Assembly (NCBI GenBank): GCA_019683625.1 | Contig: JADGHY010000163.1 | Coordinates: 1-5,183, forward strand | Source of the DNA: Thermoflavifilum sp. | GTDB taxonomy: Bacteria > Bacteroidota > Bacteroidia > Chitinophagales > Chitinophagaceae | DNA: 5,183 nucleotides | Reading direction: 5' to 3' | In this document: one piece after another, positions 1 through 5,183 of the stretch | Position numbering within the stretch: the stretch's first letter is position 1 | Layout of the letters: every line of letters begins with the position of its first letter | Program-made: the position numbers and the translations under genes | Notes under the pieces: model-generated | The model's input: only the letters and a program-made list of their open reading frames with translations | What the model was told of the DNA's origin: nothing | The model's database searches: none

Positions 1-2
1 CC

Positions 3-122
3 CTTAAACTCAATCCCGGAGATTCCACTTCCCAGCAGATTCTGGATTACTACAAACAGCTCGATGAATATAATGCCCGGATGCGGGAATACGAGAAAAA
101 GAAAAAACAAAGCGGAGGATAG
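3..122 (+). CDS. C-terminal end of an unidentified protein (partial, cut by the left edge)
   Basis: An open frame enters from the left edge and ends at a TAG at 120-122, leaving 39 residues. The visible tail is hydrophilic and tyrosine-rich: it contains QQILDYYKQLDEYNARMREY and ends in a lysine cluster followed by SGG. It looks like a charged helical C-terminus with no membrane segment and no motif that I can assign to a family. That the frame is coding is supported by its hydrophilic, helix-like composition and by a strong rho-independent terminator starting about 20 bp after the stop. The function is unknown. It could be the partner of the downstream permease, but the terminator between them argues against co-transcription, and nothing in these residues resembles the C-terminus of an ABC ATPase that I can recognise. 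Confidence 0.6.
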   Translation, partial: LKLNPGDSTSQQILDYYKQLDEYNARMREYEKKKKQSGG

Positions 123-142
123 TTAAGTTTTTTGCCAGAGAT

Positions 143-180
143 AAAGCCCCTTGTGCCCATTGGCGCCAAGGGGCTTTCTT
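143..180 (+). terminator. Intrinsic terminator after the upstream partial gene
   Basis: A perfect 11-bp stem pairs AAAGCCCCTTG (143-153) with CAAGGGGCTTT (167-177). The 13-nt loop can itself pair GCC (155-157) with GGC (162-164). The hairpin is followed by a T-rich stretch, TTTCTTATTGATTT. It lies 20 bp after the TAG at 120-122, the right place to end that transcript. The opposite strand lacks a U-run after the stem, so it probably acts mainly on plus-strand transcripts. Confidence 0.88.
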
Positions 181-242
181 ATTGATTTCCTCATCCCCGC
201 CAAAAGCCACTAACCACAGACTTTTGCCATTCACCCTTTTTT

Positions 243-266
243 GAAAAATGCGCTTAAGCGTTTTTC
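243..266. repeat. Palindrome CGCTTAAGCG with flanking A/T arms, upstream of the permease
   Basis: A perfect 10-bp palindrome, CGCTTAAGCG, lies at 251-260. It is flanked by GAAAAA (243-248) and TTTTTC (261-266), which are also exact reverse complements. The only asymmetry is a TG bulge at 249-250. As DNA it could be an operator for a dimeric regulator, because it sits between a TTTTTTG (237-243) and the weak -7 candidate at 268-275. As RNA it would be a short stem followed by U5, a possible minor terminator. Its role is inference. Confidence 0.5.
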
Positions 267-267
267 T

Positions 268-275
268 TAATTTTA
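268..275 (+). promoter_or_regulatory. Weak candidate -7 promoter element for the permease gene
   Basis: TAATTTTA matches the Bacteroidetes -7 consensus TAnnTTTG at all fixed positions except the last. A TTTG at 240-243 could be the -33 element, but the 24-nt spacer is longer than the usual 19-21 nt. The start codon follows about 22 bp later. The permease must have its own promoter if the terminator at 143-177 works, and this is the best candidate I see in 181-297. The region is A/T-rich, so a chance match is possible. Confidence 0.3.
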
Positions 276-297
276 AACGGTCGAATGAAAATGAGAT

Positions 298-1572
298 ATG
301 CAATTTTCAGATAACCTATTTCTGGCCTTTCGCTCTGTGAAAGGTAATAGGCTACGCACTGGGCTCACCGTGGCCATCATCGCCTTAGGCATCACGGCAT
401 TGGTAGGCATTATCACTGCTATCGACAGCATCCGCACATCCATCTACAACAATTTCGCCAGGATGGGTGCTAATGGATTCGTGATCCGCAGCTGGGAAAT
501 GCGTATCATGATCGGTGGCAGCCAACAGGCACAGAAAGGATCTACCAAACAAAAGGTAAAAACCTCCAATCGCAACCAGCCCATCACCTATGAGCAAGCC
601 ATGGCCTTCAAACAACGCTTTCACTTTCCTGCCATCGTAAGCATTTCTTACCGGGCTTCAGGTACTGCCACCGCATATTTTGAGGATAAAAAAACCAATC
701 CCAACGTGACCATCATGGGTGCCGACGAAAATTATGCACAAATCAACGGATTTGATTTTGACGCCGGCCGAAACCTGAATCCGGATGAGCTGCAAAGTGG
801 TGCAAATGTGGCCATCATCGGTCATGACATTGCTCAGAAGCTTTTTGGCAACACACCTATGGCAGCCGTCGGTCAAGACATCCGCATCGGCATGGTAAAA
901 TATCGGGTCGTGGGCGTATTAAAATCCGTGGGCAACACGGGAATTTTCAGTGCCGATAACCTGGTGATATTGCCGCTAAACAATGTACGCCGGGTATATC
1001 CGATCAGCAGCAATAGCTCCTTTCAAATTGGGGTGATGGTACCTCAAATTGCTTTGCTGAATACGGCTATCGAAGAAGCTACAGGCACATTCCGCCTGAT
1101 CAGGCATCTGGCTTTAAACGAAGCGGATAATTTTTACATTACCCGTAGCGATACACTGGCCGATATGCTGTTTGGCAGCTTGAAGAAAGTCCGCTTCCTC
1201 ACCTTTGGCGTCGGGTTAATCACCCTTTTAGGCTCTATCATCGGGCTCATGAATATTATGCTCGTAGCCGTGGCCGAGCGCACCCGGGAAATTGGCGTAA
1301 ACAAAGCCATCGGTGCTACGGCAACCGTGATTCGCAACCAGTTTCTATACGAATCCATCCTCATCAGCCTATTAGGGGGCGCACTGGGTATTGTATTAGG
1401 CATTTCCATCGGTAATCTGGTGTCGCTTTTGCTCCATGCTGGCTTCATTGTCCCCTGGCTGTGGATAGCCGGAGCCATAGCCCTGTGTGCGGCCGTTGGG
1501 TTGCTGGCTGGCGTTTACCCGGCGATGAAGGCGGCGCGGCTCGATCCCATCGTGGCGCTGCGCTATGAATGA
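298..1572 (+). CDS. MacB/FtsX-family ABC transporter permease
   Basis: This is a 424-residue inner-membrane permease of the MacB type. The layout is canonical: a short cytoplasmic start with the R-x-N-(K/R)-LRT-like segment (GNRLRTGLT, 16-24), TM1 at about 22-45, and a large periplasmic core domain at about 46-295. The FtsX domain follows with TM2 (about 299-323), the cytoplasmic coupling loop AERTREIGVNKAIGAT (326-341), TM3 (about 348-378) and TM4 (about 385-408). It ends in the typical YPAMKAARLDPIVALRYE signature. The start is well fixed because an in-frame TGA at 292-294 lies immediately upstream; there is no clear Shine-Dalgarno. Members work as dimers with a separate ATPase in mechanotransmission, export of peptides, lipids or drugs, or lipoprotein handling. 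The substrate cannot be read from the sequence. No ATPase or periplasmic adaptor gene is visible beside it, so the precise system (macB, lolC/E or other) is left open. Confidence 0.93.
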   Translation: MQFSDNLFLAFRSVKGNRLRTGLTVAIIALGITALVGIITAIDSIRTSIYNNFARMGANGFVIRSWEMRIMIGGSQQAQKGSTKQKVKTSNRNQPITYEQAMAFKQRFHFPAIVSISYRASGTATAYFEDKKTNPNVTIMGADENYAQINGFDFDAGRNLNPDELQSGANVAIIGHDIAQKLFGNTPMAAVGQDIRIGMVKYRVVGVLKSVGNTGIFSADNLVILPLNNVRRVYPISSNSSFQIGVMVPQIALLNTAIEEATGTFRLIRHLALNEADNFYITRSDTLADMLFGSLKKVRFLTFGVGLITLLGSIIGLMNIMLVAVAERTREIGVNKAIGATATVIRNQFLYESILISLLGGALGIVLGISIGNLVSLLLHAGFIVPWLWIAGAIALCAAVGLLAGVYPAMKAARLDPIVALRYE

Positions 1573-1580
1573 TACTACCT

Positions 1581-3431
1581 TCAGGAAGGCAGGATAATGG
1601 TTGGCTTCTTCGTACCACTCATCAGCTCAATGCTGCGTTGGATAAATTGATTGAGGGCTTCACCGTTTAGCATCTGCTGCGACAGCAAAGCCAGGTCGGC
1701 CAGGTTGCGAATCATCTTGCGCTGTTGGCTTTCGTTTTGCTCTTGAAGAATCTGCTGGAAAATTGGATGATTGGTGTTCACCGTGAGAACTACTTCGTCG
1801 GGAATACGCCCATACCAATTAGCTGCCTGGCCGCTCATGGCTGCCATCTCTTTAAGGCGACGGCTCATCTCCGGACGGGTGGCCAGCACCGGCTGGGCTT
1901 CGGGCGATAAACCCTTCAACTCCACCCGGTAAGACGGATCAGGGACTTCCTTGGCAAATAATTCCTTCAGTTTAGCTTCCTGCTGGGTAGTCAATACGCT
2001 GTGCAGGCTTTCATCCCGCTTAATCAATCGTTCTGGAATATCGGCATCTACCCGGGTAAATACCACATCCTCCCATTTTTCTTCCATGGCCTGAATAAAC
2101 GCTGCATCAATGAGCGAATCGAGCTTCACCACCAGATATCCTCTGTCACGTGCAGCCTGCAAGTAACTATACTGCTGCACCGGATCCGTAGTGTAGAGAA
2201 TAACCAGTTTATTGTCGGGATTAGTCTGCAGGGGAGCAGCTTTTTCCCGATATTCTGCCAGTGTATACCAGGTGGTAGCCGAAGATGCATCCTGCATGAG
2301 CAGGAAAGCCTGCGCTCTTTCCCGAAACTTATCATCGGTCATCATCCCATATTTCACAAATAATCCGATATATTCCCATTTTTCCTCCAGCTCTTTGCGA
2401 TCCTGCTTGAAAATCTCTTCCAGCTTGTCGGCCACTTTTTTGGTGATATGGCTGTTGATTTTCCGCACATTCGGATCCCCTTGCAGGTAACTGCGGCTCA
2501 CATTCAAGGGAATATCGGGCGAATCGATGACACCATGCAAAAGCATCAGAAATTCCGGAACAATATCCTTTACCTCATCGGTTACGAACACCTGGTTGCA
2601 GTACAAACTAATTTTATCCTTCTGGATATCAAAACTGTGGGTGATTTTGGGAAAATATAAAACCCCGTTTAGGTGAAAAGGATAATCTACATGCAGATGA
2701 ATCCAGAACAACGGTGGCTCATGATAAGGGTAAAGCGCTTTGTAAAATTGCTGATAATCCTGCGAAGTCAATTCACTAGGCCTTTTGACCCATATCGGTT
2801 CGGTATCATTAATTTGCTTGCCTTCGAAATAAATGGGCACGGGCAGAAACCGGCAATATTTGCGTAAAATTGTCCGGATGCGCTCCGGCTCCAGAAATTC
2901 CAGGCTGTCCTCGTTCAGATACAAAATCACATCCGTGCCCCTGAAGGGTTTCTCGGCCTCTTCCAGGACATATTCCGGACTTCCATCGCAAATCCAGCGC
3001 ACCGCCTGAGCCCCTTCCCGGTAAGACCGGGTAAGAATTTCTACACGATCACTTACCATAAAAGCCGAATAAAAGCCTAATCCAAAATGTCCGATAATGG
3101 ATGCCCCATCGCCCTTGTATTTGCTCAGAAATTCCTCTGCGCTGGAAAAAGCCACCTGATTGATGTACCGATCTACCTCTTCGGCGGTCATCCCTATACC
3201 GCGGTCGGAAATGGTAATTGTGTGCTGGGCCTTGTCGAGCTTTACTTCTATATCCAGCGAACCCAGTTCTCCCTTACACTCACCACTGTTAGCCAGCATT
3301 TTTAATTTCTGTGTGGCATCTACCGCATTGCTGATGAGCTCGCGCAAAAAAATCTCATGCTCGGAATACAAAAATTTTTTGATGATGGGAAAAATATTCT
3401 CGGTATGAACGCGAATTTGACCTTTTTGCAT
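1581..3431 (-). CDS. htpG: HtpG, bacterial Hsp90 molecular chaperone
   Basis: This 616-residue cytosolic ATP-dependent chaperone is close to the length of E. coli HtpG (about 624). The N-terminal GHKL ATPase domain (about 1-210) shows every expected motif: RELISNAVDA (30-39) with catalytic Glu31 and Mg-binding Asn35, DRGIGM (76-81) with nucleotide-contacting Asp76, the lid glycines in GHFGLGFYSAF (114-124), and RGTDV (164-168). The middle domain (about 215-470) carries IPLNVSRSYLQ (307-317), whose Arg313 matches the ATP-contacting arginine of Hsp90. The rest (about 495-616) is the dimerisation domain. It lacks the eukaryotic MEEVD tail, as expected. The ATG opening MQKGQIRVHTENIFPIIKKF is the standard start for Bacteroidetes members. 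It is transcribed divergently from rpsF and converges on the permease gene with 8 bp between the stops. It appears intact, with no missing catalytic residue. Confidence 0.98.
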   Translation of the reverse strand: MQKGQIRVHTENIFPIIKKFLYSEHEIFLRELISNAVDATQKLKMLANSGECKGELGSLDIEVKLDKAQHTITISDRGIGMTAEEVDRYINQVAFSSAEEFLSKYKGDGASIIGHFGLGFYSAFMVSDRVEILTRSYREGAQAVRWICDGSPEYVLEEAEKPFRGTDVILYLNEDSLEFLEPERIRTILRKYCRFLPVPIYFEGKQINDTEPIWVKRPSELTSQDYQQFYKALYPYHEPPLFWIHLHVDYPFHLNGVLYFPKITHSFDIQKDKISLYCNQVFVTDEVKDIVPEFLMLLHGVIDSPDIPLNVSRSYLQGDPNVRKINSHITKKVADKLEEIFKQDRKELEEKWEYIGLFVKYGMMTDDKFRERAQAFLLMQDASSATTWYTLAEYREKAAPLQTNPDNKLVILYTTDPVQQYSYLQAARDRGYLVVKLDSLIDAAFIQAMEEKWEDVVFTRVDADIPERLIKRDESLHSVLTTQQEAKLKELFAKEVPDPSYRVELKGLSPEAQPVLATRPEMSRRLKEMAAMSGQAANWYGRIPDEVVLTVNTNHPIFQQILQEQNESQQRKMIRNLADLALLSQQMLNGEALNQFIQRSIELMSGTKKPTIILPS

Positions 3432-3448
3432 GGCTGATGGGTTTAGCA

Positions 3449-3467
3449 GGCAAAACTACGATTTGCC
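3449..3467. repeat. Inverted repeat GGCAAA-N7-TTTGCC overlapping the htpG -7 element
   Basis: Six-base arms GGCAAA (3449-3454) and TTTGCC (3462-3467) are exact reverse complements separated by 7 bp. The repeat covers the probable htpG -7 box (3451-3458), the geometry expected for a repressor site. A second small inverted repeat, GGTTT-TC-AAACC (3468-3479), abuts it. This is not the CIRCE element, because the TTAGCACTC/GAGTGCTAA arms are absent. A functional role is inference, since 6-bp arms can arise by chance. Confidence 0.4.
3451..3458 (-). promoter_or_regulatory. Probable htpG promoter, -7 element
   Basis: Read on the minus strand, the bases are TAGTTTTG, an exact match to the Bacteroidetes -7 consensus TAnnTTTG. 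Initiation would fall around 3444-3447, leaving a leader of roughly 13-16 nt before the htpG ATG. A TTTG lies upstream (3474-3477 on the minus strand), but the spacer is only 15 nt against the usual 19-21, so the -33 element is poor or absent. The position just ahead of htpG supports the call. Confidence 0.45.
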
Positions 3468-3510
3468 GGTTTTCAAACCTTATGCCATGGGCGGGTGCTG
3501 ACAGATTGTC

Positions 3511-3542
3511 TTGGTGTGGATTCATAAATTCTCCTATCTTTG
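3511..3542 (+). promoter_or_regulatory. Promoter of the rpsF-rpsR-rplI operon
   Basis: TATCTTTG (3535-3542) is an exact match to the Bacteroidetes -7 consensus TAnnTTTG. A TTG at 3511-3513 lies 21 nt upstream, within the spacing of the phylum's -33 element. Transcription should start around 3546-3549, giving a leader of only about 21-24 nt before rpsF. The leader (AAATTCATTAAATA) is A/T-rich and lacks a Shine-Dalgarno, which is normal for highly expressed Bacteroidetes genes. Confidence 0.75.
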
Positions 3543-3569
3543 CACTCCCAAATTCATTAAATACCGGGT

Positions 3570-3941
3570 ATGATGAACAACTATGAATTGATGGTGATCT
3601 TTACCCCGATTCTCTCTGATGAGGAATATGCTGCCGCCCAGAAAAAGTATGTGGACTTTGTCCAGGAAAATGGTGGCACAATTGTCCATCAAGAGCCATG
3701 GGGACTTCGATCACTGGCGTATCCCATTCAGAAAAAGACTACCGGTCTTTACTGGGTGCTGGAATATCAGGCGCCATCCGACCTCAATGCCAAGCTCACC
3801 GTTCAGCTTAACCGCGACGAACAGGTGATGCGGCACATGATTACCCGCCTCGACAAATATGCTGTGGAATACAACGCCAAGCGCAGAGCCGGGATTCAAC
3901 AACATGCTATTCAAAAAGAATTTGATAACCTGAATGCCTAA
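3570..3941 (+). CDS. rpsF: 30S ribosomal protein S6
   Basis: This 123-residue protein of the 30S platform binds 16S rRNA as a heterodimer with S18. It opens with MMNNYELMVIFTPILSDEEY and carries the S6 signature RSLAYPIQKKTTGLYWVLEY (47-66). The beta-alpha-beta fold segment with NRDEQVMRHMITRLDKY (81-97) follows, then a charged C-terminal extension (about 100-123). There are two adjacent ATGs (3570 and 3573). I take the first, but homologues often begin MNNYEL, so 3573 (122 residues) is equally plausible. It is the first gene of the operon, directly behind the promoter at 3511-3542, with rpsR starting 10 bp after its stop. There is no Shine-Dalgarno; a small hairpin can form over the first ATG. 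Confidence 0.97.
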   Translation: MMNNYELMVIFTPILSDEEYAAAQKKYVDFVQENGGTIVHQEPWGLRSLAYPIQKKTTGLYWVLEYQAPSDLNAKLTVQLNRDEQVMRHMITRLDKYAVEYNAKRRAGIQQHAIQKEFDNLNA

Positions 3942-3951
3942 TCGAAAGAAT

Positions 3952-4221
3952 ATGGCAACAAAACAACCTGAAATCAAATACCTGACGGCTACCCGCATTG
4001 AAAAACGCCAGAAAAAGTATTGCCGTTTCAAGAAACTGGGTATCAAGTATATTGACTATAAAGATGCCGAGTTTTTAAAGAAGTTTCTCAACGAACAAGG
4101 CAAACTCCTTCCTCGCCGCATCACCGGCAACTCCCTGAAGTACCAACGTAAGCTGGCCACAGCCGTGAAAAAAGCCCGGCAAATGGCTTTGCTTCCTTAT
4201 GTAACTGATTTGTTGAAATAA
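3952..4221 (+). CDS. rpsR: 30S ribosomal protein S18
   Basis: This 89-residue protein pairs with S6 on the 30S platform. The family signature is clear: KKYCRFKKLGIKYIDYKD (21-38), then GKLLPRRITGNSLKYQRKLA (50-69) and the basic helix AVKKARQMALLPY (71-83). The start at 3952 gives MATKQPEIKYLTA, the usual Bacteroidetes N-terminus, and is preceded by GAAAGAA. An earlier in-frame ATG at 3934 would add six residues and overlap rpsF by 8 bp, and is less likely. Only one cysteine (Cys24) is present, so the CxxC-type zinc site of some S18 proteins is absent. It is co-transcribed between rpsF and rplI, with a 10-bp gap upstream and 21 bp downstream. Confidence 0.97.
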   Translation: MATKQPEIKYLTATRIEKRQKKYCRFKKLGIKYIDYKDAEFLKKFLNEQGKLLPRRITGNSLKYQRKLATAVKKARQMALLPYVTDLLK

Positions 4222-4242
4222 TTTTCCAAAAGCCCGCTTCGT

Positions 4243-4689
4243 ATGCAAGTGATTTTGTTGCAAGATGTGGAAAATCTTGGCCATCAGAACGATCTGGTGA
4301 CGGTCAAGGATGGCTATGGCCGCAACTTCCTGATTCCCCGCAAACTCGCCGTAGAAGCCAACCCGGCTAACCTGAAACAACTTGAACAACGCAAAAAGGC
4401 TGAGCGTCGCCGGGAAGAAGCCCTGTTAGCCACTATTGCCCAGGTGAAACAAGCGCTCCAGGCCTCTCCCCTGCGCATTGGCGCCAAAGTGGGCACCAGC
4501 GGGAAAATATTTGGTTCCGTTACACCCGTACAAATCGCTCAGGCCATCAAATCCCAGAAAGGCTATGAAATTGACCGCCGACGCATCCATCTGCTCGAAG
4601 AAGTGAAAGAACTGGGCGTCTATACCGCACGGATTGATTTTGGCAAAGGCAACGAAGTGGATGTGCAATTTGAAGTAGTTGCCGAATAG
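4243..4689 (+). CDS. rplI: 50S ribosomal protein L9
   Basis: This 148-residue L9 is the usual length for the family. The N-terminal rRNA-binding domain carries the signature GHQNDLVTVKDGYGRNFLIP (13-32) followed by RKLAVEAN. A long charged connecting helix (about 41-74, with QLEQRKKAERRREEALLATI) leads to the C-terminal domain (about 75-148), with GTSGKIFGSVTPVQIAQAI at 84-102. L9 binds 23S rRNA near the L1 stalk and helps maintain reading frame. It is the last gene of the rpsF-rpsR-rplI unit, 21 bp after rpsR, and is followed 30 bp later by a strong terminator. No Shine-Dalgarno is visible upstream of the ATG. Confidence 0.98.
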   Translation: MQVILLQDVENLGHQNDLVTVKDGYGRNFLIPRKLAVEANPANLKQLEQRKKAERRREEALLATIAQVKQALQASPLRIGAKVGTSGKIFGSVTPVQIAQAIKSQKGYEIDRRRIHLLEEVKELGVYTARIDFGKGNEVDVQFEVVAE

Positions 4690-4719
4690 CGGAAGTCTTA
4701 TAGAAATTAAAAATTTTGC

Positions 4720-4750
4720 AAGCTGCATGCCCCTTTCATGCAGCTTTTTT
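4720..4750 (+). terminator. Intrinsic terminator ending the ribosomal protein operon
   Basis: A perfect 10-bp stem pairs AAGCTGCATG (4720-4729) with CATGCAGCTT (4737-4746) around the 7-nt loop CCCCTTT. The T run spans 4745-4750. It lies between the converging rplI (stop at 4687-4689) and the minus-strand barrel gene (stop at 4757-4759). On the minus strand the same hairpin is followed by GCAAAATTTTTAATTT, a displaced and weaker U tract, so it may serve both directions with different efficiency. Confidence 0.92.
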
Positions 4751-4756
4751 ATTGAC

Positions 4757-5183
4757 TCAGAAATCAAAGCTTCGCGGGGCAATATTCCAGCGCAAGGCTA
4801 TGGAAGCAAAGCTGGTAGAGGATTGCGGACGATAAAGAAAATAGGCACCACCTGTCTTCCGGTATAAATAAGAAAGGTCCACATACAAATGATACTTGAT
4901 TTCATAGGAAAGCCTGAGGCTCAGGCTGGCAATCTTGGCATCTAATCCCTGCCCGATGCGGTTGCCATAATCTTGCTTGCGGGTATCATAACTTTTAAAA
5001 ATATCACTGCCCCAGTTTACACCTGCCGTATCGCGCCCCTGCTGCACCAATAAAAGCTGACCGCGCAAAACCAGCCTGGGAATGGGCTGATACCTGGCTA
5101 TGCCGATAAATTCCCTGAAATTGGCTCCCATGGGATCGGCCAAGGGCTGATTGTAATGGGTATAATTGGTAATGGTATCGCTG
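4757..5183 (-). CDS. C-terminal part of an outer-membrane beta-barrel protein (partial, cut by the right edge)
   Basis: The minus-strand frame is open from the right edge to a TGA at 4757-4759, giving about 141 residues. A TTG at 5141-5143 lies within the frame, but the open frame continues upstream through YTHYNQPLADPMGANFREFI, so the gene is 5'-truncated rather than starting there. The sequence alternates polar and hydrophobic residues in strand-like blocks rich in Tyr, Leu and Arg (LVLRGQLLLVQQG, LSLRLSYEIKYHLYVDLSYL, FASIALRWNI). It ends in RSFDF, with the terminal Phe typical of barrel proteins recognised by the BAM machinery. From memory it resembles the C-terminus of the large Bacteroidetes barrel proteins annotated as Wzi-like capsule assembly or RemB-type gliding proteins. 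That family assignment is tentative; the outer-membrane barrel call is firmer. It converges on rplI across a shared terminator. Confidence 0.72.
   Translation of the reverse strand, partial: SDTITNYTHYNQPLADPMGANFREFIGIARYQPIPRLVLRGQLLLVQQGRDTAGVNWGSDIFKSYDTRKQDYGNRIGQGLDAKIASLSLRLSYEIKYHLYVDLSYLYRKTGGAYFLYRPQSSTSFASIALRWNIAPRSFDF

Noticed and set aside
10..303. Minus-strand open frame of 97 codons covering the left end and the permease upstream region
   Set aside because: It runs antisense through the upstream gene's coding tail, straight through the strong terminator hairpin and the palindrome. It has no recognisable domain and a composition typical of a chance frame.
2001..2363. Plus-strand open frame of 120 codons inside htpG
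   Set aside because: It lies wholly antisense to the well-conserved htpG, its translation has no recognisable features, and several similar antisense frames occur in the same gene. It is a shadow of htpG codon usage.
3432..3569. CIRCE heat-shock operator before htpG
   Set aside because: The TTAGCACTC and GAGTGCTAA arms are not present anywhere in the divergent region.
3934..3951. Upstream ATG extending S18 by six residues
   Set aside because: The ATG at 3952 gives the conserved MATK start with a purine-rich stretch before it. The extension would overlap rpsF and has no counterpart that I know of in S18 proteins.
4426..4782. Minus-strand open frame of 118 codons overlapping rplI and the terminator
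   Set aside because: It is antisense to rplI, spans the terminator hairpin, and overlaps the end of the real barrel gene. No family resemblance.
4679..4867. Plus-strand open frame of 62 codons after rplI
   Set aside because: It reads through the terminator and lies antisense to the barrel protein, with no start context or motif.
1..5183. CRISPR arrays, insertion sequences, tRNA or rRNA genes, toxin-antitoxin or phage modules
   Set aside because: No regularly spaced repeats, transposase-like frames, cloverleaf sequences or small paired genes are visible. The window is filled by conserved housekeeping genes and short intergenic regions.

Overview
The window looks like an ordinary chromosomal segment from a member of the Bacteroidetes, most likely the Chitinophagaceae side of the phylum. 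Three things point there. The protein sequences of HtpG, S6, S18 and L9 have a Bacteroidetes flavour. Promoters match the phylum's TAnnTTTG -7 element rather than TATAAT. The genes largely lack Shine-Dalgarno sequences. The taxonomic call rests on recalled family features, not on a search.

Layout from left to right: (1) the last 39 codons of an unidentified plus-strand gene, followed by a strong intrinsic terminator; (2) an intergenic stretch with a perfect CGCTTAAGCG palindrome and a weak promoter candidate; (3) a complete MacB/FtsX-type ABC transporter permease on the plus strand; (4) htpG, the bacterial Hsp90 chaperone, on the minus strand, meeting the permease tail to tail with only 8 bp between the stop codons; (5) a 138-bp divergent promoter region, with a good Bacteroidetes promoter firing right and a probable one firing left into htpG; (6) the ribosomal protein operon rpsF-rpsR-rplI (S6, S18, L9); (7) a strong hairpin terminator; (8) the C-terminal end of a minus-strand outer-membrane beta-barrel protein that runs off the right edge.

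The three ribosomal proteins form one transcription unit. S6 and S18 bind each other on the 30S platform and L9 joins the 50S subunit. HtpG is an independent stress and folding gene that shares only the divergent intergenic region with them. The permease would need an ATPase subunit, which this window does not contain. The barrel protein converges on the ribosomal operon and is functionally separate.

I do not see a new biological system here. There are no CRISPR arrays, mobile elements, RNA genes or anomalous cassettes. The second-look items are small regulatory structures: an inverted repeat over the htpG -7 box, a palindrome before the permease, and a small hairpin at the rpsF start codon. 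The unidentified end genes are also worth resolving.
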